From: Brachionus plicatilis
Lineage: Eukaryota > Rotifera > Eurotatoria > Ploima > Brachionidae
Assembly: GCA_010279815.1 (NCBI GenBank)
Contig: QEOQ01000439.1
Coordinates: 474,182 to 538,181, forward strand
DNA length: 64,000 nucleotides
Direction of reading: 5' to 3'
Part shown: one piece after another, positions 10,258 through 22,989 of the stretch
Position numbering within the stretch: position 1 is the stretch's first letter
Layout of the letters: each line of letters starts with the position of its first letter
The notes under the pieces: model-generated
Told to the model about the DNA's origin: nothing
The model's database searches: none
What the model saw: only the letters and a program-made list of their open reading frames with translations
Program-made: the position numbers and the translations under genes

Positions 10258-10552
10258 GCCGTATTACCTCAAATAGAAGTAGCCACAGATAGAAGAAAAT
10301 TGATACTATTTGAGCCAAAAATTTGCCTTTATTTGAGTTGTTTTTCTCAAAAAATGTGTCTCGATTAAAAGAAAATTCACCAGTCATTTGTCACGTAAAA
10401 CATGCATTTATTTGTTTCAATTAGAAGAAAAAAAATGGATAAATTTCTTTTAATTGAGTTAATTTTTAGAAGTGAAAAATTTTCAAATAAAAGAAACCAT
10501 TTGATGATCGAACTTTCTTTTATTTGAGGAAATACGGTAGTTTAAAAGGATA
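10258..10552. repeat. Foldback with CCGTATT ends and iterated TCAAATAAAAG
   Basis: The left end CCGTATTACCTCAAATAGAA pairs with TTTTATTTGAGGAAATACGG at the right. Several copies of a TTTGAG / CTTTTAATTGAG motif occur inside. The 68-codon frame across it is a shadow. Confidence 0.55.
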
Positions 10553-10924
10553 TTCAATTTCTTTTTGTATTGAAAATATTGAACAAAAAATTGTAAAAAA
10601 AATGAATACAAAAATAAGAAAAATCGGATACTATCAAATTCTATATTTTTTGCTTTCCTGATTTTATCTTGATAAACCTTAAGTTATTTTTTAATGAATG
10701 TGTGAAAATTTTTCTTTTATACACATCTTAAAGCGATAAGAACATAACAGCTTAAATAAAACTATCACCGCGTATTAAATTTTGAGAAGCCTAGAAAGTA
10801 ACTATAAAACTTTAAAATATGAATCAGATCCAAGATGTTATAATAATTCGAACACAAATTAATTGATTAAAAATCTCACTGATTTACACTTAAATAATTG
10901 AATGATAAGGTTAACAACTTTTGT

Positions 10925-11232
10925 TTTACTAGGGTTAAATTTTATTCACCATTTATTACCATAAGACTCAGAACTATCTAAAAGCATCTGTAGATGGGAG
11001 TCAACTGGGCTTATTAAGATTATATCATCTACGTAGACAATGATAGAAACATTAAGATTTTTATAAAGAGCTCCAAGCTTTTTGTTAAGGCATTCTATTA
11101 AAAGTTCATCAAAATATATGTTAAAAAGAAATGAAGATAAAATAGCTCCTTGTTTTACACCAGTTTCAATTTTAAAGGGTTCTGTTGTTAGATTATTTGG
11201 AAGAGATAAAATAGCTAGTGCAGAGTTTTAAT
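10925..11232 (-). pseudogene. LINE reverse-transcriptase palm fragment with YVDD
   Basis: The minus strand reads IETGVKQGAILSSFLFNIYF, ELLIECLNKKLG, then SIIVYVDDIILISPVDSHLQ and a stop before IKFNPS. GVKQG and YVDD are RT motifs (palm motifs B' and C). Similar in type to 21900-22700. Both ends are truncated. Confidence 0.75.
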
Positions 11233-11595
11233 AGATCCTAAGCAATACCCAGTAGGAAGATTGCAGTCTCTTTAATAATTTATAGAATAAGCCTTCATGC
11301 CATCACACACTTATCTTTATGATTCAATTTTATTTTGTTTTTTTTACTAAGCTTTGTGTTTTATTACCTTTTATCCAATAAAAAAATTTGCCGATCAATT
11401 CAGTTTTTTACAATCATTCTTGTAAAATTTATTGTGTTATTCAATAAATAATTCGATACAATTCATTTATTTATTTATTTCAAAATTTACGCCAGATTTG
11501 GCGATGATAATAAAAATAAAATATAAAAAAAAATATTAAAAAGAGAAATTTTATGAAAATAAAAACTATTTTTTTGTCTTTTTTGTCTTTAGACT

Positions 11596-13205
11596 TCAAG
11601 ATTCATGCTTAAAAAAAAAAAAATCATTATTTCTATTTTTACAATTAAAAATAATTTCATTTTCATCTTCGAATTTCAGAAAGTCGTTGTTGCAGCTGTA
11701 CCCTTTCCAGCACCATTTACTTATTTTTGAGTTAACTGGTTCCAAGTTGAGTGCGTATAGTAGGTTTGTCGTCTTAGATATTTTCCCTAACAAAAGCATC
11801 TGCTTAATCATTAGGCCTTCCATGGTTTGGATATTTTTCCTTTCCTTCTTACTGATATTACAATTTTCAATGCCATAAAACACTGTTGGTCTTACATATG
11901 TTTTGAACAAGTGAGCTTTTAGTTGTGGGTTAATGTGCTTGCTATTATAATCTAGATTTGTTCTGAGGAAACAAAATGCTATCCATGTGCTAAGTCTACG
12001 TTCTCTAAAGTGTTCTTTACTGTAGCATTTACCATCTTCCCATACACCGAAATATTTTAATTTGTCTACCCATTTAATTTCTTCTCCAGATAGGAATAGT
12101 GATTTGTCTTCATTTTTTGATCCATTGATCCTCATTATTTGTGTTTTAGTAAGGTTATACTTGATTTCAAATCGAAGTCCAAAATTCTCACACTTCTTCA
12201 ATACTTTTTCCATTTTTTTTATTGAGTCGGTCATTAAAAGAAGATCATAGGCATACATTAGGATGCCTGTTTTGATTTTATCTTTATAAGATCAGTGTCC
12301 ATTATTTCATTAATAAGATCCTCTATGTATATCGAAAAGAGTTTTGGTGACAATGGACCGTTTTGTTTAATACCCACAGTAGTTTTGAAGATCGACGAAA
12401 TTTCATTCTTGTTCTGGACGATTGCAATTGATTCGCCATATTAAGTTTTGAGCACTCTCCAAATCTTAGGATCAATTTTTCTTATCAGTCTTTTAAGCAT
12501 TATTTCTCTATTAACTTTATCAAAGGCTTTACTGGCGTCTATTGCACAGATAAATAGTTTCTTTTTCTTGATTTTAAAGTGTTCAATGGTTTCTGTCAGT
12601 GTAAAGATACCATGGTTGGTGGAATTTTTTGATTTAAAGCCAAATTGTGTTTGAGGATCTTGGTATGTTTCTCTTAGTCGGTGAAGAACAGATTTTTCGA
12701 AAACATTGGCGATCGTATCAGATATTGTAATCGGTTTTACGTTATTAATATCATCGTTAGGGCTGTCACTCTTTTTTTGGATAGGAATAATCTTCCCAAC
12801 GTTGAAAAGGAATGATTATATTTTATGAAACCTTCGAAAATTTGGGCTATAGTTACTGCTATTTCATCTTTGCATCCATAATTGAACATTTTATTGCTTA
12901 TATCTGAAAAACCAGGCGTTTTCCTTTAGGAAGCTCCTCAATTATTTTTTTAATTATTTCCGGGTTAACTTTTATTGAATTAGAATCTAACATTGAATTG
13001 ATTTCTTTTTCGTAGATATTGATTTCTTTTACAGCTTCATCCCTTTCTTCTTTGGATATAGTTTGACTATGTTTATTGAAGAGATCTTCAAAGCTTTCTT
13101 TCAGTTTATAAATAATTAGTTTCACGTTTTGATCTTTTTTTCTGTTTTTTCTCATTTCCTTCCAGAATTTATTTCTGTTGTTGTAGAAAAGTGTGTCAAT
13201 TCTTC
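11596..13205 (-). pseudogene. LINE reverse-transcriptase, long decayed copy with YAYD
   Basis: Reading from about 13205 downwards on the minus strand: KFWKEMRKNRKKDQ, IIEELPKGK with the alternate frame TPGFSDISNKMFNYG (finger region), then the palm in several frames, then MYAYDLLLMTDSIKKMEKVL, KLKYFGVWEDGKCYS, HLFKTYVRPTVFYGIENCN and ETMEGLMIKQMLLL-like helices. YAYD stands where FADD/YADD is expected, so one catalytic Asp is lost. Several frameshifts and stops separate the blocks. Confidence 0.75.
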
Positions 13206-14225
13206 TGAATGTAAGTTATTGTGTTATTCAATAAATAATTCGATACAATTTTATATTTTTAATTAAGTTTTTTGTTTCTTACTAATTCACTTGATTTATT
13301 AAGTAACTCACGTGAAGACTTCACCCAAGTAAAACTTTTTCACATTCAGTTTTTTTTTTCTTATTTCTTTCTTTATTCCATTGATATGTTTTGTTATTAA
13401 AAATCTTGAAAATTAGAAAATAGTAGAGACAAATAATATAGAAAAAAAAATGAGGAAAAACTGAGTAAAAAAAGCCCAAAAAAAATGGTTGTATAATAAA
13501 CACCATAATGATATTCAAAATATTAATTTATTTTTTTTGAGAATTAATAAAGGATTGAAAAAATGAAAATCTTTTATGTACGAAATCCCATGAAAATACG
13601 ATCACGGTAAAAAAACGTAAAATTACGATTTTTATTAGAAAAGTGTGAAAAAAACGTTTAATAATGATATTTTTTTTATTTTTTGGCATCCAATTTTTAA
13701 TAATTTTTTTTGATATGTTCCTTAAACTATTTTATCTTTCTGAAAAATAAATAATTCAACTACCAAAAACATGAATTATAAATAATTTATTGAAGGCTTC
13801 TATTAGATATTTAAATTCCTCTTCCTTTCCTCTTCCTTTCCTCTTCCTTTCCTTTTCCTCTCTTGGAAAAATAAAAATAAAAAATATAATGAATTAAGCA
13901 AATTTTCTATAAATTAAAAAAATTTAATTTTTTTAAATAAAAAGTTCCAATTTCTTTTGGAATTTAAAAAAAATTTGATTTTTATGAATAAAAACCAATC
14001 GTCTTTAGATTAAAAAAATTGGATTTTTTTAAATAAAAATTAAATTTTCTTTTAAAATTTAATCTAATTTAAGATAAAATTTTTGAAAAAATATAAAATT
14101 AACGTGATTATGTTAAATTTACACTTAATTTTAACTTTTAACATGTACTTTGCGACGCTAACTTGAAATAAGTATCAAGCTTTGTTAAATTTTCATTAAA
14201 AATTAACTAAGAAAAATAATTTTTT
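13206..14225. other. AT-rich DNA with a CCTCTTCCTTT microsatellite
   Basis: No credible gene. At about 13808-13867 the unit CCTCTTCCTTT repeats several times. The rest is A/T homopolymer-like sequence. Confidence 0.45.
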
Positions 14226-16440
14226 TTGAAAATTTTTATAAGTATGTTTTTAATTAACAGTAAAGTACAAGCGCTTGACAGCACTTGCTCAAAATGGCGA
14301 AACGCTGTGGTTATAGATTTTAAAAATGATAAATATATTATTCATTTTGAAAACTTTAATAATAAATACAACACAGTTTTCGATGAAAGTATTTTTTTTA
14401 ATTGTTAACATTTAAATTTATTTATTTTCATTATTTAGATTAAATTTAGATTTTTTACGTTTACCAATAGAAGAGAGAATAATTCCAGGAATGCTTTGAG
14501 AGTAAGATCGTGTGAATTAGCTAACTTGATTCTCAATGACAAAGTAATTGTACAAATAGACAACGCTGAGCACGAGGGTATTTTGAAATTAAATCAACCA
14601 TCAAAATCTTTACAAGTTCTAAATATTAATTTTTAAATTTCTTTAAAAAGCCACTGTATTAATTAACGACCCATATCTTTGTACCGTCACAGTAAAAGAA
14701 TTCGACTGCCAAAAATTTTCATATGAAAATATTATATTGACAAATAAAAATGAACTGGAATTCAAAAAAAAATTGGTTCAACGAATGAAAATAAAAGGGT
14801 ATTAACAATTTATTTACTAAATATCTCTGTTAACAAAAAAAATAAATTAGATTTTTGTAAAAAATAGGCTTCTAACAAATTAAAAAAACAGTCATCTTTA
14901 ATCGATACAAAGGAACTGGAGCCGGGAACAGCTAAAAGAAAGTCGAATTTGAAGCATTCACACTCTGCTCAGACAATTGATGGACAATGTCCTGTAAGAT
15001 TATTTTCTCATTTTTCTTTAGAATTTATCAAAGTTGTTTAAAAGTCACAAGTCACAAGTCCGGATTTTTTTTTGTTCAAAAGTCCGAGCAAAAACTTTAA
15101 TTTTTTTTTCAAAAAAAATTCGAAGCCTAGAATTTTTTTTTTTGCAATAAATTCTGTGAATGTCAAATCTATTCAATTAGAAAACCCAAAAGTATATAAT
15201 TTTTCTATTTATTTTAATTCTATTCTTAAAATAAGAACATATTGAAGAAAATAGGAAATTTTTCTTATTTGAAATATTGTATTGATTAGCTAAAAAAAAT
15301 ATTTTTTCTGAAACTTTTTATTTATTTTTATTGGTTAAACAAAATAGCAATATTCTACTAAAAAAATCTATATAAAATTAACAAAAAATAATTTTAAATT
15401 ATTTTTGCTTTTTTTAACATAAAAATTGAAATAGCCTCATTCGATGAAAAAAAAGATTTTTCTTTAAAAGAAGCAAAAAAAAATAAAATTATATTATGTT
15501 AATTTAATTTAATTTTTTTTTAAAAATAGTGCAATTTTTATTATTCAATCAAAAGAAAAATTAAATCAATAAAATTTTTCTATTTTACATTGAATCCATT
15601 TGATATGAAAAATCTTGACTTGTTTTTTTTTTAATTTTTAAAAAATATATTTTCAAGTCCAAACCCTACTTTGACTTGTTGTTGACTTGTTAATACAAAA
15701 AATTGAAAAATTGGATGAATATAAAAAACAGTTCAATGAAAATTAAGTAAAGTGACAGAAGTAAATGGGAAAAATCTATCAGAAATCAATTGTTCAATAC
15801 TAACTATCAATAAAAGTTTAAATGATTTAACTGAAAATGTAGTATTTATATTTGATCTTTTGAAAATTTTTATTTTTTTTTATTAAGATAGGTAGAATAT
15901 TTTCAAATATGGCTCAATTATCAAATGAATTTTTTATTCATTTTAATAAGAATTTTGAAACTTTGAATGGAAATTTGAAAAGTTAGGACAAAATATTTCA
16001 ACAACTCATTTTGTCGCCTCTAGTAATTATGTTGAAATGGAAAAGGAATCGCACTTAGTTCAAAGCTTTCCTGATTTATTTGAACCAATGCAATGCAGCC
16101 TTTTTTCGACAGAAAATATAAACAAGAAAGAATATTTGACCGACACGGAGATTCAAAAAGCGGGGTCATCAGGGATCTCTTTTAATGCCAATCTTCTAGA
16201 AAAATTATTTTGTGCTGATGAATTGCAGGGCTGCAATGTTTATGGTAAAGGCAAGAAAGATTTGGCATAAAGACAACTTGATGTCCAAAAAGTAGAATAA
16301 ATTCAAAATTTATCAGAACGCCTATTTAATTACAGTAGAAAAAAAGATTTTTGAAAAACTGTACAAATCACATGAATAAACGTATTCACAAATTACTAAA
16401 GACAGAAGAAGAGTACAAAGACATAACACTATAACACTAT
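14226..16440 (+). pseudogene. Tudor-like plus BEN-domain gene relic
   Basis: Exon 1 (to about 14403) reads VQALDSTCSKWRNAVVIDF and YIIHFENFNNKYNTVFDES, which has the W..A.V....Y.IHF....Y pattern of a Tudor/chromo-barrel module. Further blocks are 14475-14630 (VRSCELANLILNDKVIVQID), 14651-14798 (TVLINDPYLCTVTVKEFDCQ) and 14868-14993 (SNKLKKQSSLIDTKELEP) bounded by GT and AG. A repeat-filled intron to about 15700 follows, then coiled-coil-like pieces, then 16030-16300: LLEKLFCADELQGCNVYGKG, KKDLA, a stop, RQLDVQKVE and 16370-16435 KNCTNHMNKRIHKLLKTEEE. This end matches the BEN-domain pattern (L..LF..EEL..... GK....LD...V..I). Stops and frameshifts inside the BEN part make it a relic. Confidence 0.55.
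15040..15700. repeat. Foldback-like insertion in a BEN-relic intron
   Basis: The left side repeats AAGTCACAAGTCACAAGTCC; the right side has CAAGTCCAAACCC and TTGACTTGTTGTTGACTTG in inverse sense. The centre shares a block with 33230-33420 (AACATAAAAA, GAAATAGCCTC, TTCGAT, AAAAAAAG). It fills the long intron between 14993 and about 15700. Confidence 0.45.
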
Positions 16441-16639
16441 CTACACTTTTTACATTCATAATTAATTATTTACAATTTTTTGGATTTTTTGGATTTTCAC
16501 AGTCATTCGAACACAATTTTTTGTATTTTTTATTTAATTTAACTTTTTACATTCATAATTAATTATTTACAATTTTTTTTATAAATAGGATAAAGTTTTT
16601 TTTTAACATGAATAAAACTGAAATAAATAAAAACTAATT

Positions 16640-16762
16640 TTAGAATCCTGTCGCATAGCCATTGTTTAAAATCACATGTGGAATAATTCGATGAATATGT
16701 AAAATATAGTTTCTACACTTTTCTGGAGTCAATACTTTTTGCCAGAATTCACCAATCACTTT
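16640..16762 (-). pseudogene. Possible DNA-transposase C-terminal fragment
   Basis: The minus strand reads VIGEFWQKVLTPEKCRNYIL, then HIHRIIPHVILNNGYATGF and a stop. The 'PEKCRNYI.H..R.IP.VI..NG' ending recalls the C-terminal helix of Tc1/mariner-type (DDE) transposases, but the piece is short and I cannot confirm the family. No catalytic part is seen nearby. Confidence 0.3.
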
Positions 16763-16779
16763 AATCAACCCTACCCATC

Positions 16780-19300
16780 ACTTGCTATTATCGAACACAA
16801 TTTTTGAACTTAACATTTGTTTCCTCTTGTAAAAAGTAAAAAAGAAAAATTCAAAATTTTTGAATTTGAAAAGATTTGCTTTAAAATTACAATATATAAA
16901 GTTTACAGAAAAATGTGACTCATTTGACAAATAATATTGAGAATCACTTATTAAATTAAAAATTGAATGTTTTTTGCCTTAAGTAAGTTATATTATGAAT
17001 TTTTAATAAAATATATATAATTAAAATTTAAAGAGGATAAAATACGAAAAAAATTTTGCAGTTTGATTGTTTCTTTAGATGATGAGTTCTTAACGATGAA
17101 TTGAAATAGTATCCTTTTGTTAACAAAAAATTAATTTTTCCTAAAAAATTTTAAAACCGGTATTTCCGCAAATTATAGATTAGTTCAATGACAATTTAAT
17201 AAAAAAAAAAAACTAAAAATGATGAGTTGTACTGTGACATAGAAACTGATGATCTTTTTCAATCCTTTACTGAAACAACAAGTATATTAGAATTTTATGC
17301 CAAACTAATAGCTAGAAAAAAAATAAAAATGACTTTTTTAATTAAAATAAGATTTTTAAAACCTATTTTTAGATTTTGATTTTGAGAAGCGTGAACTTAT
17401 GATTAGATTTAATTCAAATTTCGTTTATTTATCAGATAACAATGAATCTTCCTAATACTCATAAAAGCCGTGTTAAAAATGAATAGTGGAGCAAGAAAAA
17501 GTGTTAAAAAAAGACAGTTTAATTGAACCTTAACTGAAGTTTTTAACAAATAAAAAGTTAGAATACCGTTAAAAGCAATCAAAAATACTTATGAAATTTT
17601 GAGAATGACATTTAGTCAGCCAGGTTTTCATTGAAAAATCATAAAATTGACTAAATGCATGGCTCCAACTGATTTTGATCGTCTTTTCATATGTTTCTTT
17701 TGGCCAAAAAACAATGAAAAGAGGAAATTCAACTTATCAGATTAGCAGAAAAACAACGAATTCTACCAAATCAGCTAAAGCATATATTAGATCTTCAAAA
17801 TAAGCTTAGATGAGGTAGAAATATCTGCTAAAAAAAACATCATCTTCAAAATATGAGCTTACTTTAATATTAAATCAAAAAAATTGTAAAATAAAGAAAA
17901 AAGCTAGGAATTTTCCAAAAAAGACAAAGCATTTCTATAATCATAAATCGATTTTTATTGAACTTCACAAAAAAAATTTTAATAAAAACTCGAAATAATT
18001 TTGTCAATGTAATTCCTTTAATGAAAAAAAGTAAAAGAAAAATATTTCGATAAGGCGATTATGTAAAATCAATTAATTTTACAAAGGAAAATTTTATTAC
18101 TGTCTGTTTTAAAGACCAAAAGTAATTAGATCGTGGACGTTTTGGAAGTTTAGAAAAATATTGTTCAGTAAAAGGCTTAATCATCACTTATAATCTGGGT
18201 AAAAATATCATACTTTTTATTTGAAATTTTATATTTAGGTTTGTTTTATTAATTTATTTAGAAGCTGTTAGAGTCATATTTTACTTATCAAAACAGGATT
18301 TTGATTGCTAGTACTATTTTACTAAACAAGTGATATATTATAGTGATATCTTATTTGTAAACCTAACATTTTCTGTTCTGGAAAACTTATTTTTACCGAT
18401 GATGACGAAGGATTAAATGGAGAAAAAGAAAGACATTTAATCAACCTGATTTTCTCTTTGATGTATAAATTTCAAAACAACATAGTGAAAATTTAAAGGA
18501 TTTTGAATTAAATAATAATGATAAAGAGAAAATCTTGTATTTAATTTTTGGATCAACAAACTAAAGAGAGAAAAGCCTTTTTGCCACAGCAAAATAGAAT
18601 ACATTGAAAAACTTGACTTGACTTCTAAATATCTAGAAACGCTCAAAGGAATGTCAAATATGAAAAGTATTTCAAATTGGTTCTTAGAACATAAAGCGAG
18701 AAAGTATTATGACTAAGGCCATATATTTAATACAAAGATGAGCTGAATAGGTATTATAAGACCAATGATATAAGGGAATAAAATAATTATAGATATAATA
18801 GAATAGAAGAAAGAATCCCGTAATCAAAAATAATCTGACTGAGATATTCAGCTTTCTTGAAGAGATTGCAAATGCTTAAATAAACTCATCTAAATTGGTA
18901 ATGATTCAATCTCGTGACGATGAAAATTCTAAATTGTACAAAAAATCCGAAATTAAAGCAAATGAATGGAGTATGTTAGGAAAATTACAACAAGAAAGAA
19001 ATTAAGAGAAATTTTTTAATAAGAAATAAAAGAAATTAAGAAAAAAAAATGGCCTGAAATGGAAAAAACAAACACAAAAAAATATTACTACAAATTATTA
19101 GATAGAAAAATAATATATTAATTTTAATTTAAATTTAAAAATGGAAAATTCATAAATATATAAAAATCCAATAAGGCCCAAGAAGACCAGGGTCGGCTGA
19201 ATAAGTTGTCACAATATGAATAACATTTTCTGTCATTTTAATAGTAAGAAAGAATTTTATGTTTTAGTAAACATCTTTAAGGAATTTAAGTTAATTATCA
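16780..19300. other. Decayed DNA with scattered coding-like phrases, unidentified
   Basis: Short in-frame phrases occur, for example CDIETDDLFQSFTETTSILE near 17234 and LKGMSNMKSISNWFLEHKAR near 18641, but stops and shifts are frequent and I cannot name a family. It may be one long dead element. No RNA gene or clear repeat boundary is seen. Confidence 0.3.
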
Positions 19301-19359
19301 AGAGTTTAGCTTTTTAAAGTAATTCAAATATTAGGTCGCATCAGGAAATCATTCGCTCG

Positions 19360-19800
19360 TTTTTATTGAATGTTACTAAGTTCTTTGTATTTAACTTTTG
19401 TACGTCTTCTTTTGGAATTTGCGGTGCCTTTATGGTCATCAATTCTTAAGATTGACTGTGAGAATGTTAAAAGGATTCGTCGCAGAGCTACGAAATCTGT
19501 CTCTTCAATTAGAAACAAACCGTATGAAAGCAGATTGAAGACTTTGAACTTTTCGGTATATTAAACTTACTATTATTCTTTTTAAAAGTTTTCATGTAAT
19601 TCTTTCACATTAATCTTATTATTAAATAAAAACAAAAGATTTTGAATGGGTTAAGTAAAAAAAAATTTGGTAGACATAGCTGATGAATCGTCATTAAATG
19701 ATTTTGCCCCACAAAATATAATAAAAGGTTTGATTTTATTAATATTATATGCCTTATAAATGTTTTAATATAATTTTTTATCAAAGATAAAGATGTAGAT
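19360..19800 (+). pseudogene. LINE reverse-transcriptase C-terminal fragment
   Basis: Reads LYLTFVRLLLEFAVPLWSSI, then VKRIRRRATKSVSSIRNKPY and ESRLKTLNFS, the post-palm region of CR1-like LINEs ('Y..FVRP.LE.A...W.....  ... .RRATK...  Y..RL..L...'). It is broken by stops after 19560, with weaker continuation (NKNKRF) to about 19650. Confidence 0.7.
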
Positions 19801-19898
19801 TGTTGCTGTATACTCAATATGTCATAAGAGATTTCTCATGTTTATTTTCCAACTACCCGATTGCTAATCAAATATGAACATTTTAGAAAAAACTCCTC

Positions 19899-20632
19899 AG
19901 TAAATTTTTTGATGTGAATGACTCTATGCAAAATAAAGAAAACACATCAGTTTATACTGAATTTGCAAACTTTCCGTCTAATTTAAATCAATCCGACCTA
20001 TTATTTCAAACTCATACTTCAGAAACTAATAAAATATTTGAGAAAATATGTGATGTACCTTTAAATAAAGAAAAGAAATTTCTAAAATTAAAATGGTCAG
20101 GTTATTTTGTTTTTCCAAAAAAAAATTATCAGACGATCTGAAAAAAAAACTTGAATACACTCAAATAACAATTGATAAATATAAAAGTGAAATTCCAACT
20201 CAAATTTTTAAAAGATTGGTTACTTATAAATTAAATGAAGAATGGTTAGTAACTTAAAATATCTATTTTAAGTATTTTTGTTAATTATAATAATATTTTT
20301 ATTATTTTAATTAATTTATTCGAAGCTATTCATCAAAAACTCAAAATGCCTGTATTAATGCATCTTTATATTCCTCAATTGGTTTGCTTTAATGTAAGTA
20401 AAATTAATGAAGAAAATTTAATAATTTATTTTTTTGAATTAAATAAAAGGATGATATCCACAAAAAGATCACAAACAAATTTCGTAATTTGCGTAGAAGC
20501 TCGACTATCAGAGATTCAGACATCCTTATAAAAAGAAGAGAAATTTTTTCAACTATAAAACCAAAGATATCCAGTGAAAGTGTAGAACCTGAGGCTAGGA
20601 AAGACACAATTAAAAATCCAAAAAGTCCTTAG
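19899..20632 (+). pseudogene. Unidentified spliced coding relic
   Basis: I do not recognise the protein. An acceptor-like CTCCTCAG precedes FFDVNDSMQNKENTSVYTEF. The frame continues to KFLKLKWSGYFVF, then a run of nine A shifts the frame and it resumes as LSDDLKKKLEYTQITIDKYK and IFKRLVTYKLNEE. After an intron (GTTAGT to CGAAG, about 20245-20324) comes IHQKLKMPVLMHLYIPQLVC, then an intron (GTAAGT to AAAAG, about 20394-20450), then DDIHKKITNKFRNLRRSSTI and a Lys/Ser-rich end with a stop at 20630-20632. The introns show that it was once a spliced gene. The A-run shift might be a sequencing error. Confidence 0.45.
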
Positions 20633-21139
20633 AGTCAATCTTTAATCAAACAAACTAAAATTTATAAGCATTTTGGTACAGACTTTTTTATTATTTCTAT
20701 ATTTTAAAATATAATTAAACTTAACTTAATCGCAATTTATTGCACTTCATTATCAGATTTGCTTTATAATCAATTTTTTGGTATGTATTTGATTTTTTCA
20801 CATTGACTTTTTGTATGTATTTAACTTTAAAATAAACTAAACATATTTTTAAAAGTCTTTCAAATTTATTCAATTTAAAATTAATTAAAACAAGTAATAA
20901 AATGTTAAGTTGCTAATCGCTAAACTTAATAGCCTTAAGTTTGAAAAATAGGGGCTTTAAATACACACATATATCAGTATTTAAATAAAACGAGTATAGT
21001 TTAATATTAATAATTACTTATACGTGGATTTTTATTGTAAGGTATATGTGGATATTTCGAAATTACAGTTCAAGCCTTGAAAAACTTTTTTCCAATACAA
21101 AGTTAAAATTAAAATAATTAATAATTAAAAAAATAATTA

Positions 21140-22950
21140 GAATACAAAGTTAAAATTCTAAATGTGAGTTAGGACATTGTCCAACTAATGAATAAAATTG
21201 ACAAACTATATGAAGAATTTGAAAAATCTGAATTCAAATGTCCTATTTTGAGATCAGGAATAAGCTGCAGCAAAAAACGACTCAATTCTTTCATACGCTT
21301 ACCTAAATTTGAGCAAGAAAATGCCAAAAATATTGATCTTAGTGAATTAAAAAACAATAACTGTCAAATGTTCTGGAGAAAACTAGCTCGATTTCGCAAC
21401 AAGCGCATAAGTTTTAATAAATGTGCAGCGAAACTTAATATAAATGATTTTACCAAGTTTTAAGGTGATCTTTTTTCTCACAAAGGAAAAACTCATCTTG
21501 ACTCTCATTAAGTGATAAGTGAAAAAGTACAAGAACATCTTGAAAGTTTAAATGACGTTAAATTTGACCCAATTTTTCATGTTAGTGATATTGTAGAAAT
21601 TTTGAATACCTTAAAACGAAAGAAATCCCCTGGCCATGATGAAATTAGTAATGAATTTTACACTTTTGGAGCGTGTGAAAGTCTCAAATTAATCTTATTA
21701 TGGTTTTTTAATGCCTCGAGTTATGGATACCTACCGAATAATTTAAACATTTCGATGGTTACACCTATTCCTAAAAAGGATGAGACAAATGACCCTAGTG
21801 ATTATCGACCCATATCATTATCGACTTCATTAGCCACAATATTTTAAAAACTTCTTTTGAGTAGGATGCACTGTTTCAACAGCATACATTCTAACCAGTT
21901 TGGCTATTAGAAAAAATTATCAAGTAAACATTCCTACTTTTAGCGTCTAGTTTATAATTATTACAGTATCCCAACAATTGAAGTCAAATATGATAATAGT
22001 CTTAGTCGAGTCTTTGAAATTAGTGAAGGTGTCAAACAGGGAGGTGCTCTCTCACCATATTTTTTTAATTATTTTATAAATGATTTATTAATCGAATGCT
22101 GTTATTTAAATATTGGTGCGTCAATAAATGGAATTAACCTTTCTTTAATTTCCTATTGTGATAATATAGTTATACTAGCTCCCTCGTTTGGTCACTGTCA
22201 AAGACTTTTAGATTTATGTTCAAACTTTTCAAAAATGTGGAAAATAGACTTCAATCCTTCCAAGTCGGTGGCGCTAATATTTCAAAAAAACAAGAAAACT
22301 GAAACACAATGCCTTACCCTCAATGAATGTGAAATATCCTTTAAAAGTAGTGTAGAGTACTAATGCTTGCTCATTGGTGAAAGTGAATATGTTAATAACT
22401 TCGTAGAAGAATAATGGAAAAAAGTTGCAAAGACTTTTTACTCTCTTTACGGAATTGGTTCGAAGACGAAATCAGCAAGTCCTTACTTAGTTGCATTTTT
22501 ATACAAACAATTCTGTCAATCGATTTTTAGGTACCACCTAGATCCTATTCTAATTATTGACAAAAAACTTAGAGAATTTGAAATTCGGCAAAATTTGCTA
22601 CTAAAAAGTGTTTTTGGTGTCAAAAAGTATGCGAGAACTGCACCCTTGCTTGAGGCACTAAAGATAGAAAAAATTGAACAAATCTATTTAGACACAAGAT
22701 ATTTTTTCTCAAACAATTAAAAATAGCAAGATGTGTTATGACTAATTGATTTACTTAAGAGAAAAATATTTAATTTTTTGGCAAAAGAATACCTCACTGC
22801 GTAAACAACTAGCAAGTTTGGAAAATAAAATACATACAAATATTACCGACTATAAATCGAGGACGTCTATTTTGATTATTGAACACATATTTGCAGAAAA
22901 AAATCGTGGGTTGGTTGATTCGGTCGGTCAAAATGGTCCAAATTTTTTTA
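21140..22950 (+). pseudogene. LINE reverse transcriptase with YCDN, internally deleted
   Basis: Blocks in order: NKIDKLYEEFEKSEFKCPIL and NCQMFWRKLARFRNKRISF (linker before RT), VSDIVEILNTLKRKKSPGHD and ISMVTPIPKKDE..PSDYRPISL (fingers), then a gap where the first catalytic Asp motif should be, then EGVKQGGALSPYFFNYFIND, ISYCDNIVILAPSFG (YCDN in place of YADD) and IDFNPSKSVAL. Later blocks are FRYHLDPILIIDKKLREFEI and a C-terminal helix to about 22940. Stops at several points, the deletion and the altered catalytic box make it inactive. Confidence 0.8.
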
Positions 22951-22989
22951 TTTTATTTTTTTTTTTGGATAATTTAAATTATATATGAT

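Noticed and set aside
10181..10387. Phe-rich minus-strand frame
   Set aside because: Most of it lies in the CCGTATT foldback; low complexity and no family resemblance.
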